NCBI GenBank assembly: GCA_018223435.1
Contig: JAGTTO010000001.1
Location: forward strand, 1,240,001-1,304,000
DNA: 64,000 bases
DNA from: Lachnospiraceae bacterium Marseille-Q4251
GTDB lineage: Bacteria; Bacillota; Clostridia; Lachnospirales; Lachnospiraceae
Reading direction: 5' to 3'
Positions 26,274 through 35,240 of the stretch are shown in pieces (the stretch's first letter is position 1; the number at the start of each line of letters is the position of its first letter). Made by a program: the position numbers and the translations under genes. The notes under the pieces were generated by a model. It did no database searches. It saw nothing but the letters and a program-made list of their open reading frames with translations, and was not told the DNA's origin.

Positions 26274-26867
26274 CTAGTAAATATGTTCCAAAAATGTTTG
26301 CACTGCTACACAAGCAGCTGTTAGACTTCCGATAAAAGCTGTTAAAGATACTATTAACGAAGAAGCCATTTCTAGCAGATGTACAATTCTGGAAACATTT
26401 TGATTTGTACTATTAGGAAACAGTAATCTCCTTACCTTCTGTATTAAAAAATAAAATGTTTTAATGAACGAGATAAGTATATAACACAAATAGGAACACA
26501 CGATTATGCCCCCTATGCAAAATCCTATATCTCCCAAGTGAGACCCCTTTTTCCAATTAACAAGAATATAATGTATCTCCCAAGAAAATATAATTAAAAC
26601 AGAAAATGCAGTAATGGCATGGATGCTTACTGTAACTATCTTTTTCTCTTTAGTTTCTCTCGATAAAGCAGGAAAACTAATAAACCAAAATGCAATACAT
26701 GTGGCTCCTATTGATAAACGTGTTTCATTTGCTCCACCACTATATAAGGCTGGATATGCACCAATCGTTAACATTAAACATCCCATTAACAACAAACCCA
26801 TATTAAGACTAAGTGCTATTTTCCTTTTATTTTCACGTATCAATGTACCCATTTTAAACATCTCCAT
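26274..26867 (-). CDS. Multi-pass membrane protein paired with AbiH
   Basis: The 197-residue protein shows about five hydrophobic helices (roughly residues 17-38, 50-68, 79-102, 112-135 and 170-192) with basic loops. It belongs to no family I recognise. It lies directly upstream of the AbiH-like gene within the same inserted cargo, suggesting a membrane effector or sensor for that defence gene (inference). Confidence 0.6.
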   Translation of the reverse strand: MEMFKMGTLIRENKRKIALSLNMGLLLMGCLMLTIGAYPALYSGGANETRLSIGATCIAFWFISFPALSRETKEKKIVTVSIHAITAFSVLIIFSWEIHYILVNWKKGSHLGDIGFCIGGIIVCSYLCYILISFIKTFYFLIQKVRRLLFPNSTNQNVSRIVHLLEMASSLIVSLTAFIGSLTAACVAVQTFLEHIY

Positions 26868-27013
26868 TCGTATTCTATTTCTAAGTTAAATTATTAACCT
26901 ATCATATTTTCTTTGGTTTTTATATTACTTTTAATGCTTATTTTTCTTTATATTTTATTGTACCACTTTTTCAATAATCTTCCTATATCTTATTTTCATA
27001 ATGATGTCAAAAA

Positions 27014-27038
27014 CCGCTAATACTCTTTCTTTTACCAC
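27014..27038 (-). pseudogene. Truncated first codons of a second copy of the 24206-24952 gene
   Basis: A GTG at 27038, preceded by GGGAGG, is followed by the same codons for VKERVLA as the 24206-24952 gene. Identity then stops at about 27016. This marks the edge of the duplication that flanks the AbiH cargo. Confidence 0.75.
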
Positions 27039-27502
27039 ATTTGTCCTCCCTGTTTGTAAGCATTCCTTGCCACCGGCTGATTCCCCAGTACATCCATATA
27101 GAGAATAATTCCCTGCGGGTCCAGATGTACGGTCATAAATTTCTGTATTTCCTGTAACAGATCATGATCAGAAAATCCAGCCTGACAGCCAATAAAATCC
27201 CTGATCTTTTCTACAATGTCCGGTTTACGGAACTCCTGTAACACCAAAATCGGAATCGTGTTCTGCCCTCCCATAGCATCATAGGGCAACGCTTTCCGCA
27301 ATTCTTCTAAGAGATGCCGGTAATAATCAACTACCACCTGGTCTGTTTTCCATGCTTTTTCCTCACAATCCCGGAGTAAAAAATCATACTCTTTTTTTGC
27401 CTGTTCCATTTCTTTCAGGATTTCTACTGCCTCCACAGAGCAATACCCTTTCTCTTCTATCAGTTCCATCAGTTCCTCCATAGAATATGTTTCAAGATAC
27501 AT
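27032..27502 (-). CDS. Uncharacterised ICE protein, intact copy
   Basis: The 156-residue product starts MYLETYSMEELMELIEEKGY, has a coiled acidic middle, then LPYDAMGGQNTIPILVLQEFR and HLDPQGIILYMDVLGNQPVAR. I do not recognise the family. A deleted copy is at 24964-25244. In the ancestral order it probably preceded the 24206-24952 gene directly, because the start of that gene still follows it here. Confidence 0.5.
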   Translation of the reverse strand: MYLETYSMEELMELIEEKGYCSVEAVEILKEMEQAKKEYDFLLRDCEEKAWKTDQVVVDYYRHLLEELRKALPYDAMGGQNTIPILVLQEFRKPDIVEKIRDFIGCQAGFSDHDLLQEIQKFMTVHLDPQGIILYMDVLGNQPVARNAYKQGGQMW

Positions 27503-27540
27503 GGCTCCTCCCCCATCTTCTTTGCCTAATTTTCTCCTAA

Positions 27541-27583
27541 TACAAAGAAGAGGAAGACACCGCAGCGTTTTCCTCCTCTTTTA
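27541..27583. terminator. Strong bidirectional terminator, copy B
   Basis: AAGAAGAGGAA and TTCCTCCTCTTTT flank the same loop as copy A. It lies just after the end of the recombinase operon. Confidence 0.8.
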
Positions 27584-27636
27584 TGAAATCTTTTTCTCTA
27601 CCAGAATCCAGGACAATAAGCTCTCCCGGTTCTTTC

Positions 27637-29211
27637 TTATCCTACTGCTTCCAGAAATTCGTCCCTGTATTTCCATACAATTTCAATATGTTCCGGATCA
27701 TAAAAATTTATGACTTCAATCAGCTCATGCAGAACTTCATAAGATAGCTCTTCCAATCCCTTATATTTTACAAAAAGTTGCAGTCCCTCTGATTTCTCCT
27801 TTTGTTTTTCCTCCTCCCCTTTTAAAATTTTTGCTTCTATCTCCTGTATCTTTTGCTGATAAACTGCTGTCTTCTCCATACAGGTTTGTTTTCGTGCCAA
27901 GTAATCCTTCAGGGAAATCTGTTCTTCTGCATATTGTTCATACAATTCCATTTTCTCCTGTTTACAAAGCGCCAACTTCTTTTCATATTGCTTTTTCCGA
28001 TATCGGAGTTTCGGAATATTCAAAGTCTGATTGGCTTTCTTTAACTGCTTTATGGTATCCTCTGCAAGGGCTGCCTGCTGTCTTATCAAAATTAGCACCA
28101 GTTCTTCCAACTCTTTCTGCTTATATTTCTTTGGATAACAGGAAGCATTGGGGGCTGTCGTAACACTTTTACAATAAATCGGCTTTTCTTTGTATTCTGT
28201 CCGTATCCGCATTTTCCGACCACAATGCCCGCAGCGGATCAAGCCTGCAAAAATATTCTCAGAAGACGGTGTAGACCCATGATATTTTCTGTCCTTCTGT
28301 ACCATGTCCTGGATCTTCTGAAGCTCCTGCTCCGTCACAATCGCTTCGTGTCCTCCTTTTACGCAAATCCAATCCTCTCTTGAAATATATCGGTACTCTC
28401 TTTTTGACGGAACCCTGGTTTCTGTTTTCCCTCTTACCGTCAGTCCTGCATAAACCGGATTAAACAAAATCAGCTTTACTAAATTTCCGTCCCAGAATTT
28501 CACAGATTTCTTTGCTTCTGGCGCCCAGCCTTTCCTTTGAAGATATACGGTAGGTGTTTCAACTTCTTTTTTATTCAGGTCCCTGGCAATGTCTGCATAG
28601 GTCTTTCCTTCCAACCTTTGGTCGAAAATCCCCCTTACAACGGAAGCTGCCTCCGTATCCAGATGAAGTTTTGTATGAACACCGTCATGGAAGCAATATC
28701 CGTATGTTGGGATTGAACCATGATATTGTCCCATTTCAGCCTGTTTCCTCATAACTTTTTTGATATTGTCGGAACAAATCTGGGGATAAATCCCATTGAT
28801 CAGGTTCTTAAATTTAATCTCCGTATCCTTTCTTTCGGAAGGTTTCTGGCTGCTGTCATAAAAATCATTGATTGAAATAAAGCGCACCCCAAGGAACGGA
28901 AATATTTTTTCGATATAGTTTTGTGTTTCTATGGTATCCCTTCCCAGGCGGCTCAAATCTTTGACAATGATACAGATCCGTTTTCTCCTGGTAATCAGCC
29001 CCATCATGCGCTTAAATTCCGGGCGGTCAAACGTTGTACCGCTGTAACCGTCATCTACAAAGAAGAAAAGCTTTGCCCCTGCAAACTCCGGCTGTTTTTC
29101 TACAAAATGCTGGATCAAAAGCCTTTGATTTTTAATGCTGTTGCTTTCCTCCATTTTTTCTTTATCATCTCTGGAAAGACGCAGATAAGCAAAAACAAAA
29201 TCACACTGCAT
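27637..29211 (-). CDS. Large serine recombinase 1 of 3
   Basis: AAGGAGG eight bases upstream fixes the start at 29211. The 524-residue protein has the resolvase domain (FAYLRLSRDDKEK with the catalytic Ser, VDDGYSGTTFDRPEF, IVKDLSRLGRD), a recombinase domain, a zinc ribbon (CGHCGRKM...CKSV) and a long coiled coil. This is the architecture of Firmicute transposition and ICE integrases. It overlaps recombinase 2 by 11 bp. All catalytic residues are present. Confidence 0.92.
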   Translation of the reverse strand: MQCDFVFAYLRLSRDDKEKMEESNSIKNQRLLIQHFVEKQPEFAGAKLFFFVDDGYSGTTFDRPEFKRMMGLITRRKRICIIVKDLSRLGRDTIETQNYIEKIFPFLGVRFISINDFYDSSQKPSERKDTEIKFKNLINGIYPQICSDNIKKVMRKQAEMGQYHGSIPTYGYCFHDGVHTKLHLDTEAASVVRGIFDQRLEGKTYADIARDLNKKEVETPTVYLQRKGWAPEAKKSVKFWDGNLVKLILFNPVYAGLTVRGKTETRVPSKREYRYISREDWICVKGGHEAIVTEQELQKIQDMVQKDRKYHGSTPSSENIFAGLIRCGHCGRKMRIRTEYKEKPIYCKSVTTAPNASCYPKKYKQKELEELVLILIRQQAALAEDTIKQLKKANQTLNIPKLRYRKKQYEKKLALCKQEKMELYEQYAEEQISLKDYLARKQTCMEKTAVYQQKIQEIEAKILKGEEEKQKEKSEGLQLFVKYKGLEELSYEVLHELIEVINFYDPEHIEIVWKYRDEFLEAVG

Positions 29212-30892
29212 ACGGAAGACCTCCTTCCATATTGTCCAGTTCTTTTTCCAGCTCCTTTTCAAATAAATCCCCAAACCAGAACACGATTTCCACATAGTCT
29301 TTGGAATATACCGTAATCTTTTCAATAAAGCGGTCCGCAATTCCTTTCTCTATCTTCTGAAATCTTTGGTACTTTAGAAGTTCCTCTGTCCAATCCATTC
29401 TTGCCTTCACCTGATCTAACAGGTGTTGTCCACGAAGCTGTATCTGCTTCATATTCTGCCTGGCTGCTTGTTGTTCTTCCTGATAGATTGATTTAATCTC
29501 CTGATATTCCTTGCAGTCCAACAGCCCGGTAGCATAATGCTCAAACAAGGTTTCCAGTTTTCTTCCATATTTCTCATACTTCTGTCTGGCATTTTTTATT
29601 TTTTCTGCTACCTCCTGCTCCAGCTTTTGATAAAACTCTGCACCATAGGTTTTCTTGCTTTCTACAGCAAGCTGGATCTGGTAGCGGAGTGCTGCCTTGA
29701 CTGCCTGATTGATGTAGATTTCATTCACCGTCCGGAAACATTCCGTATGATCTGTAAGGGAAAAGGAAGGGCATTTATAAACCATATATTTGTGTTTCTC
29801 ATTACCTCCGCTCCTGCTCCTTCCAAGACGTCTTCCGCAATGCCCGCAGAAAATCCTTCCCTTAAAAGGACCATCTGCCCCCTGTTTTTCTTTTGGGTTT
29901 GCAGCCCAGTTATCCAACGTATCTTTCCAGCGTTCCTTTGCAATTTCCTGTGCTTTCTCATAAATCGCCCGTTCCACAACTGCTTCCCAGGCATTTTCAC
30001 ACACTTCCCACTGCTCTTTTGGTTTCATCTGAAGAGGAATATTCTGCGCAAGCATCTGTTTTGTTTTTCCATAAACAGCAGCACCAATGTAAACGGGGTT
30101 CTGTAAAATCTTCCTGATACCGTCTGATCTCCATAACCGCCTTTTCTCCGGCTCCTTTCCCTGCTTCCTTTTCTGATAGCTGTCCTCCGGTCCTAATACC
30201 TTTCTGCCATTCAGTTCCCTTGCAATATCATAGCTTGACATTTCTTCAAACACATACCAGTAAAAAATCTGCCGGATTATTTCTGCTTCCTCTGATTCCG
30301 GCACCAGCTTCTTGCTGTTTTCCTCTGCCCTTTGATATCCATAAGGAGGTCTGGAACCCCAAAACTCTCCCCGTTCCCTGGACAGCCGGTGTGCCTGTAC
30401 CAGTTTCTCTGAAACTTCCCTGGCATAATAATCATTCATAAAGTGCTTCAAAATATTGGTGGTCCGGTCTTCTACACAAGCCGGGTTTGCACTGTCATAT
30501 TCGTCCATAACGGAAACAAACCGGATATTTAAGGTTGGGAAAATCACGTCAATCAAATCGACAGCATCTAAGGCGTCCCTTCCAAACCGGGCAAAATCCT
30601 TTACAATGATGCAGTCAACCTTTTTATTTGCCACATCTTCCATCAACTCTTCAAATGCGTCCCTTTGGAACGTTGTACCTGTCACACCATTATCCGCATA
30701 GACTTTTACCACCAGCATTTCCGGGTGTTTCTTTGCGTAGTCTTCACAGATCTGTTTTTGGATATAAATGGAATCCCTTCTGCCATGCCCTCCGTCCTTT
30801 TCGGAAAGCCTTACATAGATATAGGTTCTCAGATACTTCATTTCCGGCTTACTGTTTTGTCTTTTCTGTCCTCTTTTGCTTACCTTAGGCAC
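29201..30892 (-). CDS. Large serine recombinase 2 of 3
   Basis: The 563-residue protein has YIYVRLSEKDGGHGRRDS (catalytic Ser), YADNGVTGTTFQRDAF, IVKDFARFGRD, a recombinase domain, a zinc ribbon (FCGHCGRRLG...CPS...C) and a coiled coil. GTG at 30892 overlaps the stop of recombinase 3; a start at the Met of MKYLRTYIYV is possible. It is divergent in sequence from the other two, so the trio is not a recent duplication. Confidence 0.9.
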   Translation of the reverse strand: MPKVSKRGQKRQNSKPEMKYLRTYIYVRLSEKDGGHGRRDSIYIQKQICEDYAKKHPEMLVVKVYADNGVTGTTFQRDAFEELMEDVANKKVDCIIVKDFARFGRDALDAVDLIDVIFPTLNIRFVSVMDEYDSANPACVEDRTTNILKHFMNDYYAREVSEKLVQAHRLSRERGEFWGSRPPYGYQRAEENSKKLVPESEEAEIIRQIFYWYVFEEMSSYDIARELNGRKVLGPEDSYQKRKQGKEPEKRRLWRSDGIRKILQNPVYIGAAVYGKTKQMLAQNIPLQMKPKEQWEVCENAWEAVVERAIYEKAQEIAKERWKDTLDNWAANPKEKQGADGPFKGRIFCGHCGRRLGRSRSGGNEKHKYMVYKCPSFSLTDHTECFRTVNEIYINQAVKAALRYQIQLAVESKKTYGAEFYQKLEQEVAEKIKNARQKYEKYGRKLETLFEHYATGLLDCKEYQEIKSIYQEEQQAARQNMKQIQLRGQHLLDQVKARMDWTEELLKYQRFQKIEKGIADRFIEKITVYSKDYVEIVFWFGDLFEKELEKELDNMEGGLPYAV

Positions 30893-32552
30893 TTGCTTCC
30901 GCCCCCTTTCCTTTCAGGAAGGCTTCCACACGCTGATCCGGCTTTGCCCTATTTACTGTTTCCAGCAGTCCCAATACCTTTTCAAATTCATCTTCAAACC
31001 AAAAATGAATGATAATGCGCTTCTGCTCATATACCTCAATCCGTTTGACCAGATTTACCAGCATTAAGCGGTCCACTTCCGTCCGGTCCCGATATTCCAG
31101 AAAATATTCCAGCCACTCCTGCTGTTTTTCAAGGGTTTCCCGCAGGTTTCGGATTTCCCTTTGCTGGCACTCCATTGCCTGCCGGATTTCCTCTAAAGAC
31201 TGGTCATACTTTGCTTTGAAGGTTTCAAATTCTGTCCGGTCCAGGATTTCTTCTGCAAAACTGTCATACAGTTTTACTTTAATGTTTAAGATCCTCTGGC
31301 TCTCCTTTTCCAGCATCTCCAGTTTTTTGTCTTCTTCCAAAAGCCGCTGTCTTGGGATCGAGGCAGTTTTTACATACGCCAATATCTCCTTCAGTTCCAC
31401 CAGAACAGAAATATAATGCAGGATTGCTTCTGTCACAGCCCCTACCAGTTTTTTCTCACTGATATTATGGGAACTGCACTGCTTTTCATAAAGGGAAGTC
31501 GAACATACATAATAGTGGTGGACTTTATCCGGGCTTTTCAGTACCATGCTTTCTTTACAGTCCCCGCATTTTACCAGGCCGGAAAGAAGCGCCAGCCCCT
31601 TTGCCCCTCTCATGGTATCCATTTTCATCAGGTTACCTACCACTTCATATTGGTGTCTGTTGATAACCGGCTCAAAGGCATTTTCATACCGTATCCACTC
31701 AGCTTCCTCTTTGTGGATCACAACCTTTACTTTATGGTTTGGCGTTGTGGTTTTTCCCTGTATCAGCACTCCGGTGTAGCGTTCATCAAGAAGGATACGA
31801 CGCACCATAGTTGGCATCCAGACCGGTTTTTCCGTCAGACGGAACCCTGTCTTTAATTTCTGTTTTAAATATACCTGCTTATACCGAAGAGGCGTCAAGA
31901 TCCCACGCCGGTTTAATTCTTCGGATATATCCGTTAGGCTGCAGCCCTGCATTTTCATGTGGTAAATATCCCGTACAACAGAAGCTGCCACTTCGTCCAT
32001 AACTAGCTTATGTTTATCCTCTTCGGATTTCAGATAACCATAAAAAGCAAAAGGTGCTACACACTGCCCGGCTGTCATTTTGACATACAAATGAGAGCGC
32101 ACACTTTTGGAGGTATCCGCAGGATAAAGGTCATTGATTAAACTTTTAAATCTCAGGGTAAGGAAATCACGATTTGGCGTGAGGCTGTCATAATTGTCAT
32201 TGACAAGGATCAGGCGCACACCCATTTTCGGCAGGATACGTTCCACATACTGTAAAACACCGGAAAAGTCCCTTCCATAACGGGAAAGGTCTTTGACAAT
32301 AATACAGTCTGCTTCCCCCTCTTCCAGCATACGCAGCATTTCCTGAAAACCAGGGCGGTTAAAGTTTGTGCCGGTATATCCATCATCCACACATTCTTTT
32401 ACCACCTGAATTTCAGGGTGGCTCTTCAGGAAGCTATGAATCAGTATCCTCTGGTTTGATATGCTGTCGCTTTCCCTGTTATCACCATCTTCATCAGAAA
32501 GGCGCAGGTAAACAACCGCACGATAGATTTTTTTAAGTATTTGATTTTTCAT
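30885..32552 (-). CDS. Large serine recombinase 3 of 3
   Basis: GGAG eight bases upstream fixes the start at 32552. The 555-residue protein has VVYLRLSDEDGDNRESDS (catalytic Ser), VDDGYTGTNFNRPGF, IVKDLSRYGRD, a recombinase domain, a zinc ribbon (KCGDCKESM...CSTS...C) and a coiled coil. It is the promoter-proximal member of the three-recombinase operon, and a long inverted repeat lies right upstream of its ribosome site. Confidence 0.9.
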   Translation of the reverse strand: MKNQILKKIYRAVVYLRLSDEDGDNRESDSISNQRILIHSFLKSHPEIQVVKECVDDGYTGTNFNRPGFQEMLRMLEEGEADCIIVKDLSRYGRDFSGVLQYVERILPKMGVRLILVNDNYDSLTPNRDFLTLRFKSLINDLYPADTSKSVRSHLYVKMTAGQCVAPFAFYGYLKSEEDKHKLVMDEVAASVVRDIYHMKMQGCSLTDISEELNRRGILTPLRYKQVYLKQKLKTGFRLTEKPVWMPTMVRRILLDERYTGVLIQGKTTTPNHKVKVVIHKEEAEWIRYENAFEPVINRHQYEVVGNLMKMDTMRGAKGLALLSGLVKCGDCKESMVLKSPDKVHHYYVCSTSLYEKQCSSHNISEKKLVGAVTEAILHYISVLVELKEILAYVKTASIPRQRLLEEDKKLEMLEKESQRILNIKVKLYDSFAEEILDRTEFETFKAKYDQSLEEIRQAMECQQREIRNLRETLEKQQEWLEYFLEYRDRTEVDRLMLVNLVKRIEVYEQKRIIIHFWFEDEFEKVLGLLETVNRAKPDQRVEAFLKGKGAEASA

Positions 32553-32562
32553 TGTATTCGCT

Positions 32563-32602
32563 CCTATCATTTAGATTCGTCAGCCGATTCCCTAAATGAT
32601 AG
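32563..32602. promoter_or_regulatory. 11-bp perfect inverted repeat before the recombinase operon
   Basis: CTATCATTTAG (32563-32573) and CTAAATGATAG (32592-32602) are exact inverted copies 18 bp apart, ending next to the recombinase 3 ribosome site. It could be an operator, a translational hairpin or part of a recombination site. Confidence 0.6.
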
Positions 32603-32702
32603 AGGCTACTGGGTCCTTGCCATCATCCTACCATAGTCCAGAAGGTTTGTCCACCCTGTAATCTGCCAACAATCCGCTTTGTTCCCTATCCCTGTCGTGG
32701 CT

Positions 32703-32957
32703 TTACCATTTCATCTGCACAAGGCTTTGCATGGCTTCCTCTATGGTACGGTTGGTAGAAGCAAACCCAATCTTTATGGTGATCCCCTTATATTTCAGAA
32801 AATAAGGGTTCTTTCCAGACTCCAGGATTTCCCGGACCTTCTCCGGTTTGCTCTTTTTTACATCAATCTTCAGTTTCTCTACATCTTGTATCTCTTTCGG
32901 GTCAATGTCCTCAAACGTCATTTCCCGCATCTTCAGCAGTTCTTCCCGCGAGAGCAT
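32703..32957 (-). CDS. Small DUF6870-like protein
   Basis: The start at 32957 follows GGAAGGG and overlaps the upstream gene stop. The 84-residue protein (MLSREELLKMREMTFEDID, then YFLKYKGITIKIGFASTNRTIEEAM) resembles small proteins encoded beside serine recombinases in Firmicutes. Its function is unknown; it may be a recombination directionality or regulatory partner. Confidence 0.55.
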   Translation of the reverse strand: MLSREELLKMREMTFEDIDPKEIQDVEKLKIDVKKSKPEKVREILESGKNPYFLKYKGITIKIGFASTNRTIEEAMQSLVQMKW

Positions 32958-33502
32958 TATATCCCTTCCCTGGTACAGCAACTGCACAGATACGCATCTA
33001 AGTCCTGCTCAAATTGTTCCTGTTTCTCCCAGGTGTGCATTAAATATTGTTTCAGTCTGGCATAATCTAAAATCCCATAACCGATACAGTCTATCTGCAC
33101 CTGGAAAGCCTGGAGCAGTTCCATAGTCTGTAAAATTTCCTCCGGACAATAGGATAACCTGCTAAGCCCGGATACCACAATCACGTCAATCATGCCTTTT
33201 CCTGCAAGCACTGCCAGCCTCTGCCAGTTTTCTTTTTCTATGGAATTACCACGCCCTACACCTTCCAGGATCGTAACTACATGGTATGTCTGCTGTTCAC
33301 AGTAATGCAGGCTTTTTTCTTTTTCATAATACAAAAGCCCGGCACATGGAATGGGAATATCCAGATACACTGCCGCCCGCTGGGGACTGTTCCTATTTTC
33401 TATCTCTTTTTTTCCTTTGCAGATCCATACAGGGAATAACATTCCTCCCTGAAAGACCTCTTTATCTTCTGAAAACAGTTTTTGTAACATCTCTCTATTC
33501 AT
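32957..33502 (-). CDS. Catalytically dead resolvase-like protein
   Basis: GAGGAGG upstream fixes the start at 33502. The 181-residue protein keeps the outline of a serine recombinase catalytic domain: AAVYLDI at the position of YLRxS, ILEGVGRGNSIEKENWQRL, and IDVIVVSGLSRLSYCPEEIL in place of the IVxDLSRLGR motif. The R-x-S catalytic Ser is replaced (YLDIPIP). It has no DNA-binding recombinase domain. It probably regulates the neighbouring active recombinases. Confidence 0.65.
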   Translation of the reverse strand: MNREMLQKLFSEDKEVFQGGMLFPVWICKGKKEIENRNSPQRAAVYLDIPIPCAGLLYYEKEKSLHYCEQQTYHVVTILEGVGRGNSIEKENWQRLAVLAGKGMIDVIVVSGLSRLSYCPEEILQTMELLQAFQVQIDCIGYGILDYARLKQYLMHTWEKQEQFEQDLDAYLCSCCTREGI

Positions 33503-34137
33503 TGCTCTGCCTCCTCTTTCTTTGGCTCCTGTTTTCATTCCAGGGCTATAAAGAAACCGGCGTTTCCCCATAGCCCTAAAATGAACCCATTTTACACACC
33601 ATACCGGCAGGGCCTTCCCTGCCAGCATGTTTTTTATTTTCTCACCCCGGTGTGAACGGGAGCATGTAGGACCGGCCCGGCTGGCCGCCTGACACCCTGC
33701 AGCACCCTTTCCCGCTGCAGCATGTCCCAGACGCTACCCTGGTTGCAGTGTTTTATGCAAAGGTATCATTATCATTCGGCTTTCAGACTGCCTGCCACCC
33801 ACAGCCTATGTCCGGGCGCTGCTCACACTTTTCCTTCATCTTCTACGATTCCTTGTTTGATCCGCTTCTTTTCTGCCTTACCTGCTGTCAATGCGGACAA
33901 ATGTATCTTCGCACAGCTCATGACCCTGCATCATACAAAATAGAATGTGCCGAAATGTTTTGTGTCCTTTAAGATATTTCTATAGATTAGCGTCAGAAAT
34001 GACACGTTTGTTTTAAAAAAATATCACCATACTGATATTCAGTTTTCAAGGTTCTTCCCGGCTGAAAACATCAGCCTGCCAAAAGACACCATAACCCTGA
34101 TGTGTTTTGGCAGACTGTTTTCGGTCTGCATTTCTCT
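33503..34137. other. 635-bp GC-rich non-coding region with palindromes
   Basis: No convincing gene was seen. There is a strong hairpin GGCAGGG-CCTT-CCCTGCC at 33606-33623 followed on the plus strand by TTTTTTATTTT. Further dyads occur around 33690-33725 (two CTGCAGC-type palindromes). CTGCCAAAAGACAC...TTTTGGCAG lies around 34075-34113, just after the 34138 gene. The region lies upstream of the recombinase operon and could hold its promoter or attachment site. Confidence 0.45.
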
Positions 34138-34593
34138 TTATTTTTTTAACCGGATAATCATATCTGCCCAAAATTCCGTATATGCCTGCCGCATCAACTC
34201 CAAAAGCCGATCTTCGGTAATTCCCGTAATCACGTTCTCTTCTTTCTTTTCCGGTTTTGGTTCCGGTACTTCCAGTGCTTCCTCCCGTATCTTCATTGTG
34301 AGCATGGATAAGGAAGGGGAATTGGCACAGTTGATAAAACCGATATAATGGTTCACCACATCATAATCACCTCTGCAGCTTCGGACAATATCAAACGCAT
34401 GACGGATTGCCCGTTCTACCCTCTGTCCTGTCGTGCCATGTTGCTTGGCCACCTTAAAATACAGATATGTCGTTTTAATCTTGCTGTCTTCTTCCAGAAG
34501 CAAAACACTGTCTACAATATAGCCAAATCCTTTTACATTGGCAGGCATTCCCATTTTAAATAATACTGCTTCCACCTTTTCTCTTGATAACAT
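34138..34593 (-). CDS. Spo0A C-terminal-like DNA-binding protein
   Basis: GGAGG fixes the start at 34593. The 151-residue protein resembles the sigma-factor-interacting, DNA-binding domain of Spo0A: VEAVLFKMGMPANVKGFGYI, then QHGTTGQRVERAIRHAFDIV, then INCANSPSLSMLTMKI. It has no receiver domain. Stand-alone Spo0A-C proteins occur in clostridial mobile elements and may tie element activity to sporulation-type regulation. Confidence 0.7.
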   Translation of the reverse strand: MLSREKVEAVLFKMGMPANVKGFGYIVDSVLLLEEDSKIKTTYLYFKVAKQHGTTGQRVERAIRHAFDIVRSCRGDYDVVNHYIGFINCANSPSLSMLTMKIREEALEVPEPKPEKKEENVITGITEDRLLELMRQAYTEFWADMIIRLKK

Positions 34594-34619
34594 TTCCCTT
34601 TTCCTCCCTATCTGTATTC

Positions 34620-34976
34620 TCACTTCCTGCTGTCTTGCTGATATTTCTTTAGCCCTTTCTTAATTCCCTCTATGGAATAGATCAAAAGGCTAGTTTCTCT
34701 TTCATCACAATCCTGTACCAGATACCAGATTTTTTCCTTCAACATCATATCTTTTTTCGCTGTACCCATGTGTATAAAATGTTCTTTTATGGGAATATCC
34801 ATAGCTTCCAACAATCGGATATAGGTTTTCATACCCATAGCTCTGGCATGTGTTTCTATTTTGGCCAGATGGGATACGGAAATATCTGCTTTTTCCGCAA
34901 GCTGCTCCTGGGTCAGCCCTCTGGCTTCCCGCAAGGCTTTTATGGCATCTGCTACAATATAAAGTTCATTCTGCAT
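34620..34976 (-). CDS. XRE-family HTH regulator
   Basis: GAGGAG precedes the ATG. The 118-residue protein has a clear HTH_3 domain (ADAIKALREARGLTQEQLAEKADISVSHLAKIE, split by the recognition helix) and a ~50-residue helical C-terminus. It lies 26 bp before the Spo0A-C-like gene, in the same direction. A TATAAT-type -10 element is visible upstream. Confidence 0.82.
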   Translation of the reverse strand: MQNELYIVADAIKALREARGLTQEQLAEKADISVSHLAKIETHARAMGMKTYIRLLEAMDIPIKEHFIHMGTAKKDMMLKEKIWYLVQDCDERETSLLIYSIEGIKKGLKKYQQDSRK

Positions 34977-35173
34977 TCTTTTATCTCCTCGTTGATTACA
35001 GGCTCTATTATAATTACAAATCCTTTCCCTGGTAATGGACTATGGAGGCAAGATTTCCCAGTTTCATTACCATTTCTTTCCTTTTTTGGTTTTAAAGATT
35101 TATTATATCTGAACGAGTTGAAAACGATTTTTGCACCATTTACGAAAAAGCACTGCATTATCTCTTCATTTAG

Positions 35174-35213
35174 GCATAAAAAATACAGGTGACTCCTCTA
35201 TCTTAGAATCACC
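35174..35213 (-). terminator. Intrinsic terminator of the GNAT gene
   Basis: Minus-strand CAGGTGA (35213-35207) pairs with TCACCTG (35190-35184), followed by TATTTTTTA. Confidence 0.75.
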
Positions 35214-35240
35214 TGCACCTTATGTATCCTTATTCTTTTT

